64,000 nucleotides of DNA from Purshia tridentata (lineage: Eukaryota; Streptophyta; Magnoliopsida; Rosales; Rosaceae), in the NCBI GenBank assembly GCA_003254885.1, contig QANT01004070.1, positions 1 through 64,000 of the forward strand, read 5' to 3'. The position numbers were made by a program, and so were the translations under genes. This document shows, piece by piece, positions 23,763-36,400 of the stretch. The notes beneath the pieces are model-generated. The model worked only from the letters and a program-made list of their open reading frames with translations, was not told where the DNA came from and did not search any database. Within the stretch, counting starts at the first letter, position 1. Each line of letters starts with the position of its first letter.

Positions 23763-24756
23763 GTATGGTATCTAATCACGAGAGCATACATATATATATA
23801 TATACACAATCTTATATTCTTTTACAAACTCAAAATATCAGATAGTAAGAATTTGATCTTTAGAGCCCTTTTGACAAAAACTTCAAAGCTTTGCATGAGA
23901 TTACCTCAAGATCTGCTTATTTGTGGTGAAATAATCGTGAACTTGGAATGGTTTTGGTACCGAAAATTGGCTAAGTGATACTACCGGGACAGACATATTG
24001 GATATGATATGCTCTCACAGTTTCCAAACCTATGATTCTATGAATCCTCGGAATGAATCTATTGTATAATGTATACTCTTGCCTTCAGGAAAATCCTGGT
24101 AGATATTTATGTCAGATATTTTCTCAGCTTTTCAACGGCTTTCGTTTTTTAAATTTTTTTTTTTTTTCCATTATCCATCAATGTCAGCATTCAAGTGTGG
24201 TGGTAGAGTGTCGTTTTATGTTTGTGTTGTGTATTAGTCAATTTTACTACTTTTGCAGAGGGGTAAAATTATGGAGATAGATTATGAACATCTATTTGCT
24301 GCCATGGAGACTGATTAGATGGTCTAAAAAATTATATTCTATTGATTAAAATGAGTGAACTCGTAAATTTAACCGTAATAAAAGCATCGGTACTATACAA
24401 ACTTCTACAGTTCTACATGGTAAAAAAATATAAATTATCATAAAGCATTGAGTGGGAATACTATTTAGTAGTTGCCAATAGACCACTCTAACTCATTAAT
24501 TTAAAAAGAGAAAATGACTATTTCTTAGAAATATAATTGTTAATTTGTTACAGAAAGAATATAAATAAAAATGCCTAAAAGAGAAGACAATATAAATAAA
24601 AGAACTCGCCGGCTTCACAACATTTATAATACGACATCGTGCTAAAGAATCTGACAAACGACGCAATTCGGAATTTTGTTAGCATATTCGTTTTCTATTG
24701 CGTAGACGACCAAAGACACCATTGGAGGTCTCTGAGATGACAGTAGCAGTACAAAA
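23763..24756. other. Divergent intergenic region (shared promoter space)
   Basis: Lies between the starts of the minus-strand J-ferredoxin gene and the plus-strand membrane-protein gene, so it holds both promoters and leaders. It has an AT dinucleotide run near 23791-23804. No further gene recognised. Confidence 0.45.
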
Positions 24757-26734
24757 ATGGCTTCGGCGAGAAAATTTCTTCGTCCAATTCGACAATCCCT
24801 GAGTGTACTAATCACTTCTCATTCCTCAAACTCTCATTCGAGGCAATTCCGTAAGTAATTTTTTGGTTTTGTTAGTTTCATAGTTGATCGCAAAAATTTG
24901 ATTCATTGGGCATAATTACTCGTTCTGTGTATGCCAAGTTTGAACCTTTAACAGATTTCTTCAAGGGTGTTGGACATGTACTACGCACCTCAACATTTCT
25001 TTGTAAATCAAATATACAAAGAAATTCTCTTCAGAAATTCTGTTTTTCAGGCAAGTCTCCTATTCTGTTTTGCTTCTACCTGCTTGAAAATGCAAATCTA
25101 ATTTTTTAGTTTCATTTAATCGTCATATTATGGCACCAAGCTTCACTTGAACATCCTGTTGTAAATTTTCTGATGGTTGTGGTTTTTGAAACTTGAATAT
25201 GCTAATGCCACTCACTAATGAACACAAAAAAGAAATTGGGTTTTCTCTGTCTCATGCTTATATGTCCTACGAAAATGGGAGCTTAGTGCATTTGCATATT
25301 TCTGTAGCAATTTTTAGTGGTTTATTGTAATTTTGGCATTCCTTTCAGGAAGTAAAGTAAGATTTGGGAGCATTCTTGGTGTGTCAGTTTTTCTTGGGTC
25401 GATCAGCTTCTTGTCAAATGTCGCATATGCTATGGATGGTGAGCCAGAACACCCAAGCTGATTTATGTGTTCTATAGTCTTGTGTAGTTGTGTCCATTTT
25501 GATTTTTGAAGTGTTATCATCTTTAAAAACACACGCCTCTTAGGCTCTTATTAACTCCCTTGCTTCGATTTTCAATAATGTAGGCCTCGATATTTTGGTG
25601 AATGATCATGATCTGGAATTGTTGGCTGCTTCAGATGTGGAGGAAGATCGTCATGTCCTGTGGACATTTGCAAGGAAGTTCTGGCTGCCTATTTTTTTTG
25701 TTCTTACTGTGTTGGCGCACTTGGATGAACCTTTTACAATAATGGCATTTAAACTTGTTCTTTTCCTCCTAAGCACCAAGCCTAGTCCCTTCTCAGTTTA
25801 TGTTTTTGTTGATGAGGTAAGGAAGCTTCTCATGGTACCTTGATGCATTTACTAACCTCTTACCACCTAATCAGGAATTTTCTAATCTAAATCATTATCA
25901 AGGCAACCATGTCTTGGTGTCTGCAACCTGAAGAAATACAGATTTCTTAGTTTTACTGAACACATAATTTGAGGAGTTGCTTTGATTTATTCTTTGATTC
26001 AGATGGGTTGCATTTTCGGTGGTGATAATTAACAAGTATCCTCTTATTGTTCTATTACTTGGATTCTCAGAAGTGGCACCTTGCTTATTGGTTACTAACT
26101 AACGCAACCTTGTTATCGATTAACACTGCATAATAACCGTAGATTGATTGAAGCCTATGTGAATTAAATGGTATCTATTGATGATAATAGAGTTGTTGTT
26201 TGGAGAATCTTTATTTCAAACTTAATTTTTGCAGTTATGCCATCAATTTATGCGCCAAGATTCTCAATTGTATAACAAGGTTTGTGTCCTGTTATCATTT
26301 TGAAAACTATTTGGTGCTTGCTGCAATAAAAGACTATTATATTTGAAGATTTATGTTTTTCCTAGTCTTGTTAAAGTGCAGCGTTTAAGGAGGATAACCC
26401 ACTTCTAAAAGCTGGTGTTTTTTTCAGTCAATATATGCACGCAAAGTTGAAGTTGAAGACTTTAAGATTCTGTGTCTTGCTAGAGTTGAAGTAAGAGACC
26501 AGAAGTTGACTTTGGTTGGAATTCTTGGTGGTTGGTGGCCTTTGCCAACTGCATCGTGGAGACACCGCAAAAACGACGGTAGTTTCACTATTTCGGCATC
26601 GTTTTTTAACTATTATTGAGCTGCTACTCTACATTGTGGTCATTAACCTTGTTTTTTTCCTTCCCTTCCTAATTGCAGAGAAAACTTCGGTGCACGACCA
26701 AAGAGATGATATGCCAACTTCCATATACTTTTAG
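24757..26734 (+). CDS. Unrecognised small membrane protein with organelle-type N-terminus
   Basis: Six exons (24757-24850, 25349-25438, 25584-25816, 26235-26279, 26428-26578, 26679-26734) with consensus splice sites join in frame to 222 residues. I do not recognise the family. The first 35 residues are rich in Ser and Arg with almost no acidic residues, like a mitochondrial or plastid targeting peptide. A hydrophobic segment follows at about 36-60 (ILGVSVFLGSISFL) and a longer one at about 92-125 (FWLPIFFVLTVLAH and MAFKLVLFLL). A short acidic stretch (ASDVEEDRH) separates them, and the C-terminal third is soluble and charged with a GILGGWWPLP motif. Six exons with clean phase matching argue for a real gene. 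It converges with the nitrate transporter gene, 322 bp away. No function is proposed. Confidence 0.72.
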
Positions 26735-27056
26735 CACTGTAATGCAAAATGGAAAAATAAAAATAAAGTCCTCTGACCACAAGTAATCATATTCTTTAGC
26801 TATTAATTTATTAAATTGTAGTTGTTAGTTAGTATTTTTAGAAGAGAAAAACAATCTAACTACAAACGAAGGCCAATCATTATCTGAAGATAGGCTAATT
26901 CATGTAGCCTAAGACTCTCCTCTTTGATCTCAAATTAGCTCGTTTTGTACAACTGTATATATTATATACCACCATTTAACAACGAAAATGACCACCCTAT
27001 TCGCCTAGTACATAATTGGGTCAACTTGTAGAGTTGTACTTGCTCCTTTTAGAAAG
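26735..27056. other. Convergent 3' region
   Basis: 3' flanks of the unrecognised membrane-protein gene and of the nitrate transporter gene. No gene seen. Confidence 0.5.
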
Positions 27057-28764
27057 CTATTCGAGCAAGTGATAATGGTTTGTTTCTGGATTGAGATGAT
27101 AATAGGAAGGGCCGCATAACATTCCACCCCATTGAGGGAAGTAGATGAGGGACAGTGGGAGAGTACAGACAATCATCATTATACCCATAAGAGAAATGCC
27201 TGTCTGCGTGGAGAACTTAGACCCTGAAAACAGTAGAAGTTGGGTTACCACCGCCCCCATAGTCCCTCCACTGCCTGTGATCCCTGAAATCACTCCTAGC
27301 GACCTGCAAAACCATTTATATATATCACTAATAATTAGTTTAAAAGTGTTTGCAGTAACTTACTACAAATCGGTATATCTTTTTGGTAGTGCTACCAAGC
27401 GTGCAGCATGCAAAAGAATTACAGTTGGTGTGATAGGATTAGGACTCGTAACACTTAAGACACACAAATATGCATTAATGTCGTGTTTGAAAACTGAAAA
27501 CCAAGAAATAAGGGATGAGTCATGAGACTCATGAATCATGAATGAAGCGGTAGAAGTGGGACCAACAGACCAACTGAGCAATGAGTCATCAACAGTTACA
27601 GAGCAACCTCTACCTTTTTGAAACAAATGGAACCACGCCAAACGTGAGGCCAGCGGCAGCTTGAACAAATACAGAGAACCCGCACATGACAATTATGGAA
27701 CCCCAGAGCGAGTTGACTCGCCCGAGTGACAAACACAACAACCCAGCCACCGTCTGCACCACCCACAGCCCCCACAGTCTCCCTCTCATCCCAAACCTCC
27801 TCGCCATCATATCAGAGACCAAACCCCCACTCGGCCGCGAAAAAAAATTCGCCATTCCAAAGCTTGCTGCTATGGTTCCGGCCACTTGGATATTCACATC
27901 GAACCTGTCGTAGAAGTACTCGGCTATGATATTATCTGTGGTCATCTCCACACCAAAACAGTACCCATATGTTAAACCCAAAACCCACCCCCTATAATTC
28001 TTGAGGCCATGAAAAAGAATTTGGAGTAAGGTTTCCTCGGAATTACTGTCGACCTTCTGGGAGCGTTTGTAGCTCCCGGAAGGCAGGTCTTGGCCGAAAG
28101 CCAAGACCAAAATCGCTGTGACGACTTGCAATATTGCGGGGACAATGAAGGCGAGTCGCCAAGCAGTGAAAGATGGTATGTTGAAGGACATGATGAGAGA
28201 GTAGATGAGTGGCATGACCAACTGGGTCACGCCTGAACCCATGTTAGCCCACCCGGCTGAGACGCCGTTGGCGAGCCCAACGACACAGCCGGAGAACATG
28301 CAGCTCATCCAAAACTGGTTGGCCACGAAATTCGCTAGAGAAAAACCGATGAGGAATCGGACGGCTATGAATGATTTGGCAGAGGATACGAGCGAGGTTG
28401 AAATGGAGAGGATGACGGGGGCGGTTAGGAGAGAGAGTGTGGCGGAGGCGATGCGTGGACCGAGGAGGTCGCATATGGGGCCCATGGCAATGCGGGAGAA
28501 GATGGAGCCGAGGAAGGCGGCGATGCCGGCGTTGTTGGTGTCGGAGTCGGTGAGGTTGAGGTCTTCGCGGATGACGGCTATAAGGGGAGGGATGGAGAAG
28601 GTGGAGAAGAAGCAGGAGAAGAGGGAGAGCCATGCAAGATGGAAAGCTCGCATGTGGGGTGGTGCTATTGAAAATGGCCTGAATTCTGTGGCCTTTTGAT
28701 CGCCATCCACTGGTAGGGAAAACACTTCAGCCTCTTTTACTTGACCATGGCCATTAGCTTCCAT
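27057..28764 (-). CDS. NRT2.7: High-affinity nitrate transporter, NRT2.7-like (vacuolar type)
   Basis: Two exons (28764-27614, 27303-27057) give 465 residues. It is a major facilitator superfamily nitrate/nitrite transporter with twelve predicted membrane segments. Conserved stretches include MRAFHLAWLSLFSCFFSTFS, SIFSRIAMGPICDLLGPR, LIGFSLANFVANQFWMS, GLANGVSAGWANMGSGVTQ, NYRGWVLGLTYGYCFGVE, TTDNIIAEYFYDRF, RRFGMRGRLWGLW and GITGSGGTMGAVVTQ. The FHLAWLSLFSCFFSTFSIPP and GSIFSR stretches match Arabidopsis NRT2.7 rather than NRT2.1 or NRT2.5 (recalled, not searched). NRT2.7 sits in the tonoplast and loads nitrate into seed vacuoles. The C-terminal tail after FPQWGGMLCGPS is short. The ATG at 28764 is the first in frame; 28836 is GTG. 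Confidence 0.93.
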
Positions 28765-29360
28765 GGTGATGGAGGTTGATGGATTTAACAGAATTTTGGT
28801 TTCGGAGAAAACAAAGGGAAAGAGCCACAACACCACAAACTGTGCTGCTGTCTGTTATTCATGCTAACATTTGCTGCTGATTTGAAGTTACAAATTTTTG
28901 TCTTCTTGTTGCGTCATATATATGAATTGAATTACAATTATATCCATCAAGATATTTTCTGTAATTTAATCATCAAATTATAACTTAGTTTATAATTAAG
29001 CTAGTTTAGAATCAAGTTTTAACATTACTTATTGAGTTAAACTACAACTAAACATCTGTGCTGCGAAAGCATATTATCCTCTGTCGTTTTGCATGTAACT
29101 ACTGGCTGCTATTAAGCCGATTAGTCAATTTAATGACTCCCTCTTTGGCCAAGCCTTTTGATGATTTCGGGAAGTGGGAGGGAATGTGTGTATGGCCAGC
29201 ATACAGCACAAAATGTTATGGCGTTAAGTAAATGCTTACACATCTTATGTACTTACTTAGCTTTCAAGTGTTTTGGTGTCACCATCGGCACAATGAGGAT
29301 AATGACAAAAGAAGGTCCCCAAGGGGCCACAAGAACAGTTTCATTTCATGAATAAAGATA
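28765..29360. other. Upstream region of the nitrate transporter gene
   Basis: Leader and promoter of the minus-strand NRT2.7-like gene, then AT-rich DNA. A short open frame near 29158-29355 has no recognisable features and is not called. Confidence 0.45.
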
Positions 29361-29745
29361 GGGTTTTTTTCAGTTTTGGTATCTGAATTTTGCTATTTTG
29401 GATTTTGTTCCAATTAGGTACTTGAATTATTTATTCCACTTTTATATCTAAACTTTTATTTGTTCCGAATTGGTGTATAATGTGAATTTTGTTAAAAAAT
29501 ACTAACAAAATTTGGTCATGTGTGTTGGGCATATCTTATATCCAAGGTCAATTTGGTCTATTCATGATACTAGGTTGACTAAAATGCCCCTAATTTTGAT
29601 GCCTTATTTAAAAATAGTCATATTATATGTTAAATTGGAAAAAAATAAAAGTTTAGAGTATAAAATTAGACAAATAATAGTTTAGGTGCTTAATTGGGAG
29701 TTGGGATAATGCCCAAAGTTCAGATACCAAAATTGAAAAAGACCC
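29361..29745. mobile_element. MITE-like element with inverted ends
   Basis: A 385-bp AT-rich segment. The left end reads GGGTTTTTTTCAGTTTTGG, and the complement of the right end reads GGGTCTTTTTCAATTTTGG; both continue with GTATCTGAA and a further diverged stretch. The 9-mers outside the ends (ATAAAGATA and GTAAAAATA) agree at 7 of 9 positions, so this may be an old Mutator-type insertion with a decayed 9-bp duplication. Superfamily uncertain. Confidence 0.6.
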
Positions 29746-30833
29746 GTAAAAATATTTGTGTGAAGGTTTAAAAGTCCATCAAGGTCGTCTAGCTGTCACA
29801 ACCAGGGTTCCCCACGCTGCAGCTAGGCAAATCACATGCAGTTGAAAATTTGAAGGGTGATATCATCTTTTGTGATTAAGAAGCTACAATTCCAGGTCTC
29901 TGCTGGGGATGGCTTTAACATATAAACAGGCAAGCAAGCAGTGTCAGTGCATAGAATAGCTTGTTTGTCTTGTCAATTGTGATGAATTGTTTCTTGGTTA
30001 AGTTATTTGTTAGTATTTTCACCACATTTTACTTTCTGATCACCTCTCTCATACAAATAGAGCCTATTTATATATCATGTAGATAAGTAGTATCTACATT
30101 AACTCTTAATTTGTTCCAATTTTAACTCATTTTCCCATGTTTTCTCACCACTAGATCACTCAATTTCTATATATTTGAGTCATAGGAGTGATGAAAGTGA
30201 TGGGTAATTTGACTAATCAACCGAATAATATTGATGTATACAGACGTGACCGACAAGAATAGAATTGGAGATGAAGGGATACAATCATACAACTTCATTT
30301 GTGGACGAGTGTGGAGAAAGAATGATATAAAGAGGAAAGTAATTTGCCATTTTTTGTTTTTCACTTTTGCAGATCACATGACGACAATTATAAACAGAAT
30401 TAGTTCAGAAGACAAAAACACCCCCAAAATCATTGAGTCCTGACAGTCGTCATAGCAAACTCTATCTCTATAACTTGTACTGTAGATGACTCTTGTGTAA
30501 TTGATCATGGTCTGCTAAATCCTCACAGTGACGTACTGAATACTGAATAGTGAGGCATGTAGTGCGTTTTATTCTTTCGATGTAATTGTAATGTGGTTCT
30601 TTTATTTCAGTGGTCTAAAGATCACATTTTTCTGTTTCAATATGGAGAATGAAGAGCCTTTGTTTTTAACTTTTTGTTGGGACTATTGCTTTTAAAGTTT
30701 TCTAGGCTGGATAAAATCGATGAAAGAAATAGAAAAAGAAAAAGAGATAACAAGACACTTGTCGTATCCACACAAAAACGTCAAACAGAGTCTACTTCAT
30801 TATCTCGTCAACTAACTTAACTACTCGCACAGC
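29746..30833. other. Intergenic region and PPR gene promoter
   Basis: AT-rich; the last few hundred bases hold the promoter and leader of the plus-strand PPR gene. Nothing else recognised. Confidence 0.45.
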
Positions 30834-33023
30834 ATGAGAAGGACCATCAAAACCCTATTTGCTACTAACCCAAGAAACAATTTCAAAACTCATGTGCAAA
30901 CATGTGTGTCCATCTTGAGAAAACTCACCGACAATAGGCTTATCACCGAGGGAATGGTCTTTCATGACCATTTGATCAAGATGGGTCTTTCATCAGAGAG
31001 ATATATAGCCATTAGGCTTCTAATTATGTACCTGGATTCAAGGAAATCTGCTGAAGTTAATGAGATAGTTAAGGAGTTTAATGGGTTCGATCCAGTTGTG
31101 CATAATTGCTTGATTAATGCCAACATTCAGTGGGGAAATCTTGGTGAAGCTCGTCGCTTGTTTGACGAAATGCCTGAGAGAAACGAGGTTTCATGGACTG
31201 CATTGATATCGGGCTTTATGAAATGTGGAAGAGTGGATGAGTCAATGTGGTACTTTGAGCGTAATCCATTTCATAATGTGGTTTCCTGGACTGCGGCGAT
31301 TAGCGGGTTGGTGCAAAATGGGTTGAATATTGAAGCCCTGAAGCTTTTTCGAAAGCTGCTTGATTCTGGGGTCAGGCCTAATGATGTTACATTCACTTCT
31401 GTTGTTAGAGCTTGTGCAGAGTTTGGCGAAATTGGTTTGGGGATGAACGTTTTGGGGTTGATTATTAAGGCTGGCTTTGAACACAATATATCAGTTTCTA
31501 ATTCCTTAATTACGTTGTGTTTGAGAATGGGGGAAGTGGCTTTTGCTAGGAGAGTATTTGACCAAATGGTAAAAAGAGACGTTGTATCTTGGACTGCTAT
31601 CCTAGATATGTATGTTGGGGTGGGGGACTTGAGAGAAGCACGGGGAATCTTTGATGAGATGCCAGAAAGAAATGAAGTTTCTTGGAGTGCAATGATTTCA
31701 AGGTATAGTCAAAGTGGCTATCCTGAAGAAGCTTTGAAACTCTTTCATCAAATGATTCAAAAGGGGTTTAACCCAAATGTGTCTTGTTCGTCTAGCATTC
31801 TTAGTGCACTGGCTACCCTTAAGGCTTTGCATGTGGGAATGAGCATCCATGCACATATTGTAAAAATCGGATTTGAGAAAGATGTTTTTATTAGTACTTC
31901 TCTTATTGACTTATATTGTAAATGTGGACAAACTAAGGATGGGCGCTTGGCGTTTGACTCAATTTTGGAGAAGAATGTAGTTTCATGGAATTCTATGGTT
32001 GGTGGGTATTGTCTGAATGGGCAAATGGAAGAAGCCAAGGTGTTGTTTGATAGCATACCTGCGCCAAACAATGTATCTTGGAATACTATGGTTGGAGGTT
32101 ACTTAGAGAATAAACAATTTGATAAGGTATTTGAAGCATTCAATGAGATGCTTTTGTGTGGAGAAACTCCAAATTTATCCACCTTCTCGAGTGTGCTTTG
32201 TGGTTGTGCGAGCATAGCCTCACTAGAGAAAGGAAAGAACCTCCACGGAAAAGCCATTAAACATGGAATCCAATATGATATTTTTGTGGGCACTGCCCTA
32301 ACTGATATGTATGCAAAATCCGGGGATATTGAGAGCTCTAGGAAGGTATTTGATAGAATGCCTGAGAAGAATGAAATCAGTTGGACTGCGATGATTCAGG
32401 GGCTAGCAGAAAACGGTTTTGCTGAGGAATCTGTGTCTTTGTTTGAGGAAATGAAAAGAACAACTGCTGCCCCTAATGAGCTCATGTTTTTATCAATTCT
32501 TTTTGCTTGTTCTCACACTGGATCAATTGATGAAGGATTGCAGTACTTTAATTCAATGGAGGCTGTTTATGGTACTAAGCCAAAGGGAAAACACTACACC
32601 TGCGTGGTGGATATGCTGTCTCGATCAGGACGCCTTTTTGAAGCAGAAAAATTTATAAAATCCATGCCGTATGAACCTGAAAGTAATGCATGGGCAGCTC
32701 TATTGAGTGGCTGTTTTAAATATAATAATGAGGAGATAGCAGAAAGGACAGCTAAGAAGATTTGGGAATTAGCAGAAAAGAACTCTGCAGGATATGTAAT
32801 GTTGTCAAATGTCTATGCTTTAGCTGAGAGATGGATTGATGTTCAGAAGATTAGGAGATTAATGAGGGATAGGGGATTGAAGAAGACTGGTGGCTGTAGT
32901 TGGGTTGAGGTGAAAAATGAAGTCCATTGTTTTTCTTCAGATGATGCATCCCACTGTCAGTTAGCTGAGATTTATGATCTTTTAGAACTTTTACGCTCTG
33001 AAATGCTGATTATGCAGAAGTGA
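30834..33023 (+). CDS. Pentatricopeptide repeat protein, PLS class with E-type C-terminus
   Basis: A single uninterrupted exon of 729 residues, as usual for plant PPR genes. About fifteen repeats of P, L and S type follow an unstructured N-terminus, visible as recurring units such as ARRLFDEMPERNEVSWTALI and SRKVFDRMPEKNEISWTAMI. The C-terminal part (AGYVMLSNVYALAERW, then GLKKTGGCSWVEVKNEVHCF) is the E/E+ extension. No DYW deaminase domain follows, so if it is an RNA-editing factor it would need a DYW partner. Such proteins bind organelle transcripts one base per repeat; the N-terminus (MRRTIKTLFATNPRNNF) is basic and suits mitochondrial or plastid import. The target RNA is unknown. It converges with the MORC gene. 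Confidence 0.94.
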   Translation: MRRTIKTLFATNPRNNFKTHVQTCVSILRKLTDNRLITEGMVFHDHLIKMGLSSERYIAIRLLIMYLDSRKSAEVNEIVKEFNGFDPVVHNCLINANIQWGNLGEARRLFDEMPERNEVSWTALISGFMKCGRVDESMWYFERNPFHNVVSWTAAISGLVQNGLNIEALKLFRKLLDSGVRPNDVTFTSVVRACAEFGEIGLGMNVLGLIIKAGFEHNISVSNSLITLCLRMGEVAFARRVFDQMVKRDVVSWTAILDMYVGVGDLREARGIFDEMPERNEVSWSAMISRYSQSGYPEEALKLFHQMIQKGFNPNVSCSSSILSALATLKALHVGMSIHAHIVKIGFEKDVFISTSLIDLYCKCGQTKDGRLAFDSILEKNVVSWNSMVGGYCLNGQMEEAKVLFDSIPAPNNVSWNTMVGGYLENKQFDKVFEAFNEMLLCGETPNLSTFSSVLCGCASIASLEKGKNLHGKAIKHGIQYDIFVGTALTDMYAKSGDIESSRKVFDRMPEKNEISWTAMIQGLAENGFAEESVSLFEEMKRTTAAPNELMFLSILFACSHTGSIDEGLQYFNSMEAVYGTKPKGKHYTCVVDMLSRSGRLFEAEKFIKSMPYEPESNAWAALLSGCFKYNNEEIAERTAKKIWELAEKNSAGYVMLSNVYALAERWIDVQKIRRLMRDRGLKKTGGCSWVEVKNEVHCFSSDDASHCQLAEIYDLLELLRSEMLIMQK

Positions 33024-33458
33024 AGGACTGGATTGCAGAAAATATATTTCTGCTACTGCTACAATTTTGATTTCGAGGACTGCATTCAAGGTAAACTTGA
33101 ATTAAGAAAATGTGATTTTCATTTCTATCTTAAGTTTGTATATTTTTAAGATTGTTTTTCAACAACAGAAGGAAGTTGGAGTGAAGAGATTTTTCCACGA
33201 GGTCGGGCAGTGCTGGTTAAGGATTAAGTTTCTACCAGTTTGGCCTTTGCCTGTACATTTTTGGGATGATAGAAATTAGAAACCGTAATATGTGATATTA
33301 TGAGCTATTCCAGAACTTAAAAGTTATAGTATGACCTGCTATGTAATCCACCCTCCACAAAAGATTAAGGTTGATGTAATCTCCAGTGACCTATGGCGTA
33401 TAGACAAAACATTTTAATTTTTAACACAAAAGAATGAAAATTGTTTGTTCTTCTTTGT
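33024..33458. other. Convergent 3' region between the PPR and MORC genes
   Basis: 3' flanks of two convergent genes. No gene seen. Confidence 0.5.
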
Positions 33459-36400
33459 CTATGTAAGATGTTGCTCCCACACACTTGCCCACTCATCAAT
33501 CGTGTAGCAGTTTGATTCAACCAGCATCTGTGCGTATTCAAGCAGTACATTCTCTTTTTCACTTTTAAGTTGTTGCACCTGCACCGATTATAATTCCATG
33601 TTGATTAAAAAACTATAACTACTACCAAACCATATACCAGTTGTGTGTGTGTGTGTGCGTGCATCTGAGTGAGTAAGAGAGAGAGAGATGTAACATATAA
33701 TTCAAAGTACCTTCAAATTAAGTTCTTCTTCCCTGTTTTTGAATTCCAACAGCCTGGAAATGACAAGCCAAGTGAGCAATTCCAAAAACAATTATAATTT
33801 TTGGATATCAAAACTATTATTTCAATAAGACAGCCACTCAGCCAGTGTTTCGCAAGGATGGGTCAGGTTTGTATCTCTAAGGGAGGGGGAGAACCTAGTA
33901 TCTCCAGCCCTAGAAATAATGACGTGAATGGTAAACTACTTGCTTTATACTTACTGTGAACGAAGCCTTTTGTTTTCTCGCAGCAGAGTGATCTTCTGCG
34001 AAACTAGCTGCATGTTTTCAGTTCTATTTTCATACTGCCAACAAAATACAGCAAAGCTTGCATTAATATGCTTGTAATAGTTTTAAGCATGATTCTAGGA
34101 GTTTCTCAGCATTCAGCAAACCTGTTCAGTAATGGGCTGGGCATCAATTGCAGAGGATCCCATGTGCCTTTTTGCAGGTTGTAGTTCCACCTGAAGATCA
34201 ACGTCCTTCCTCTTTATGATCAATCCTGCTTAGACAGGAAACAGATTTAGTAGACAAGCAAAATATAAACTTAAAAGTCACACTACTTTGCAACAACAAA
34301 ATAGGTGTCAATATGAGAAACTTCAGGCAAAACCAATCACTTGGATATCATTATTGACTGCAAAGTATTACCTTCTTGGGAACTGACTTTGGGATCTGAT
34401 GCAGTGACTTTGGGATATTCCAAAGACCCCACTGCGCTACAAGAGTCTTTTGAACTATCATTTCGAGAATGAAATGCTATAGGATGAGTTTTTTTACCTT
34501 TCTGATAACCAATCAGTTCGCAATGTTTATCCCTGACAAGATACAACAGAAAAATTCAGAAATCAGGATATATTTACTAGTTATTGGATGGAACACCCAA
34601 GTTCATCAAGGCACATTACTACATGAGATTGTAAAAAGATCAATATATACTTATAGGACATATTGCAAAGTTACTTTAGTACCTCCTAACATGCTACATG
34701 AACTGAATTTTTCTATGTTTCAAAGTAAATCTACTCTTACTTTAGTAAATATTTATGTCACAGCCAAAATTAAAGTTTTATACAATTAAAATTTTTTTAA
34801 CAGAAAGGAGTGTCAAACAGTTCATTGTTGTAAATGTTGGATGTTCATCACTGTCATTATATGACACTAAATAGAAACAGTGACATTTCTGCTACCCATA
34901 CTTGACCTCATGTGTGTTAGCAAGATTATGTTTGGCTTCTCATTGTAATATTTCGCTCTCAACTATTTAGGTATTGGATTTTAATATTAGATATTTATAT
35001 TAATTTCATTGTATCAAATGCCTATCTGTCTACTACAAATTTATGGTTGCTTGATATTGAAGTCTGGAGTTTGTATATTCTTCTTTAACATATCTTAAAA
35101 CTTCTTGTGAAATTGAACACATTTATATCATTTCAAACTAGTTCCATAAGTTAATTAAAAATCATCTTAAAATTAATATAAAATCCATGCAAGATGTGGC
35201 TCACCAGTACTCCTGCGTCATTTTCTTCAAACGATCTTCAAGCTTTTCGAAGAGGGGTGTTCTCTCAAAATCTTGCTTATTGTGAGTAGGTTGAATAAAA
35301 TTTGCTTCAAGGACACCTACAAAAGTATTACATGAATCATCAACCATATACAACAGTCTGAACTAGATAAACTTTTAATAAAAACCATAAGAACAGGATA
35401 AGTGCAGTCAGGAAGTTCTCACCAGCAATACCTCTCCCAGTATTCTTCATATTTTTAATTGCAGGCCAAAATGGCTGCAAAAAGTAACGAATGCAGAATA
35501 AGGAAAACATAAGTGATGAACAAAAAGTTACTTTTTCTAGGAGCAAGGAACAAGATAACATACACACAGCCCTCATCTATAAAAAATCTGGAATTCGATT
35601 AATAAAAATCCTTCCCATGAGGTTTCACAAACTTAGTTTAAAATATCTATACTAAATATTGAAGGCAACAGAAGAGCCTTAGACAAAATAATTGACGGTT
35701 ATATAGGTGTTGGAAAAATACGTAGCAGAAATAAATAGTTGATATGCACTACAATTGTGCAACTCACTACTTATGAATTAGAAAAACTTTTCACTGGTAT
35801 CTAAGATGTCAGAGAGAAGGTTGGTAAAATTGATTAGATAAGCTGTCTAACAATGAAACAATCAGAGAGAAGAAAATTACCAGTATTAGACGATTCCGAT
35901 GGTAGATGTTGAAACCATGAATATTCACATGCGGAGCTTCCTTCAAATACCCTATTGCGGTAAGAAATTCAACCTGAACAATGAAACAATCAGCCATTGT
36001 ACAGCCACTGGTTATCAAGAAAACACACTTGCATGCACTTGCACATTCACATGGAGCAAATAGCATTGGAAGGGGTTCTTGGTCACAAAAGCTTATCAAG
36101 CCATAAGCATACAGAATACCATTTCAAATCCGGAGAATACTATGAACCATGATTGCTATTGGATGCATATTTAGCACGTAGATTAAAAGACACAACAACT
36201 CTTCAGACATGAAAAAATTTCAGCCTGCTTCTTCATGAAACTACTCTGTTATTCATGAAGACATATTGTCCCTAGTGAGAAGACAAAATGCAATCTTTTT
36301 TATTTGCTTCATCTGAAGGCCTCCATAAAGACTATAGAGATAGTTCACCACCACTTCCTTAAGAAACTTGAGAGTGTTCCTTCTAGTTGGCCATTTATTG

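Noticed and set aside
28205-28699. 164-codon open frame on the plus strand
   Set aside because: Antisense shadow of the nitrate transporter exon; Met/Arg/Glu-rich nonsense composition.
29158-29355. Possible small gene upstream of the MITE
   Set aside because: 65 codons with no recognisable signal or homologous motif.
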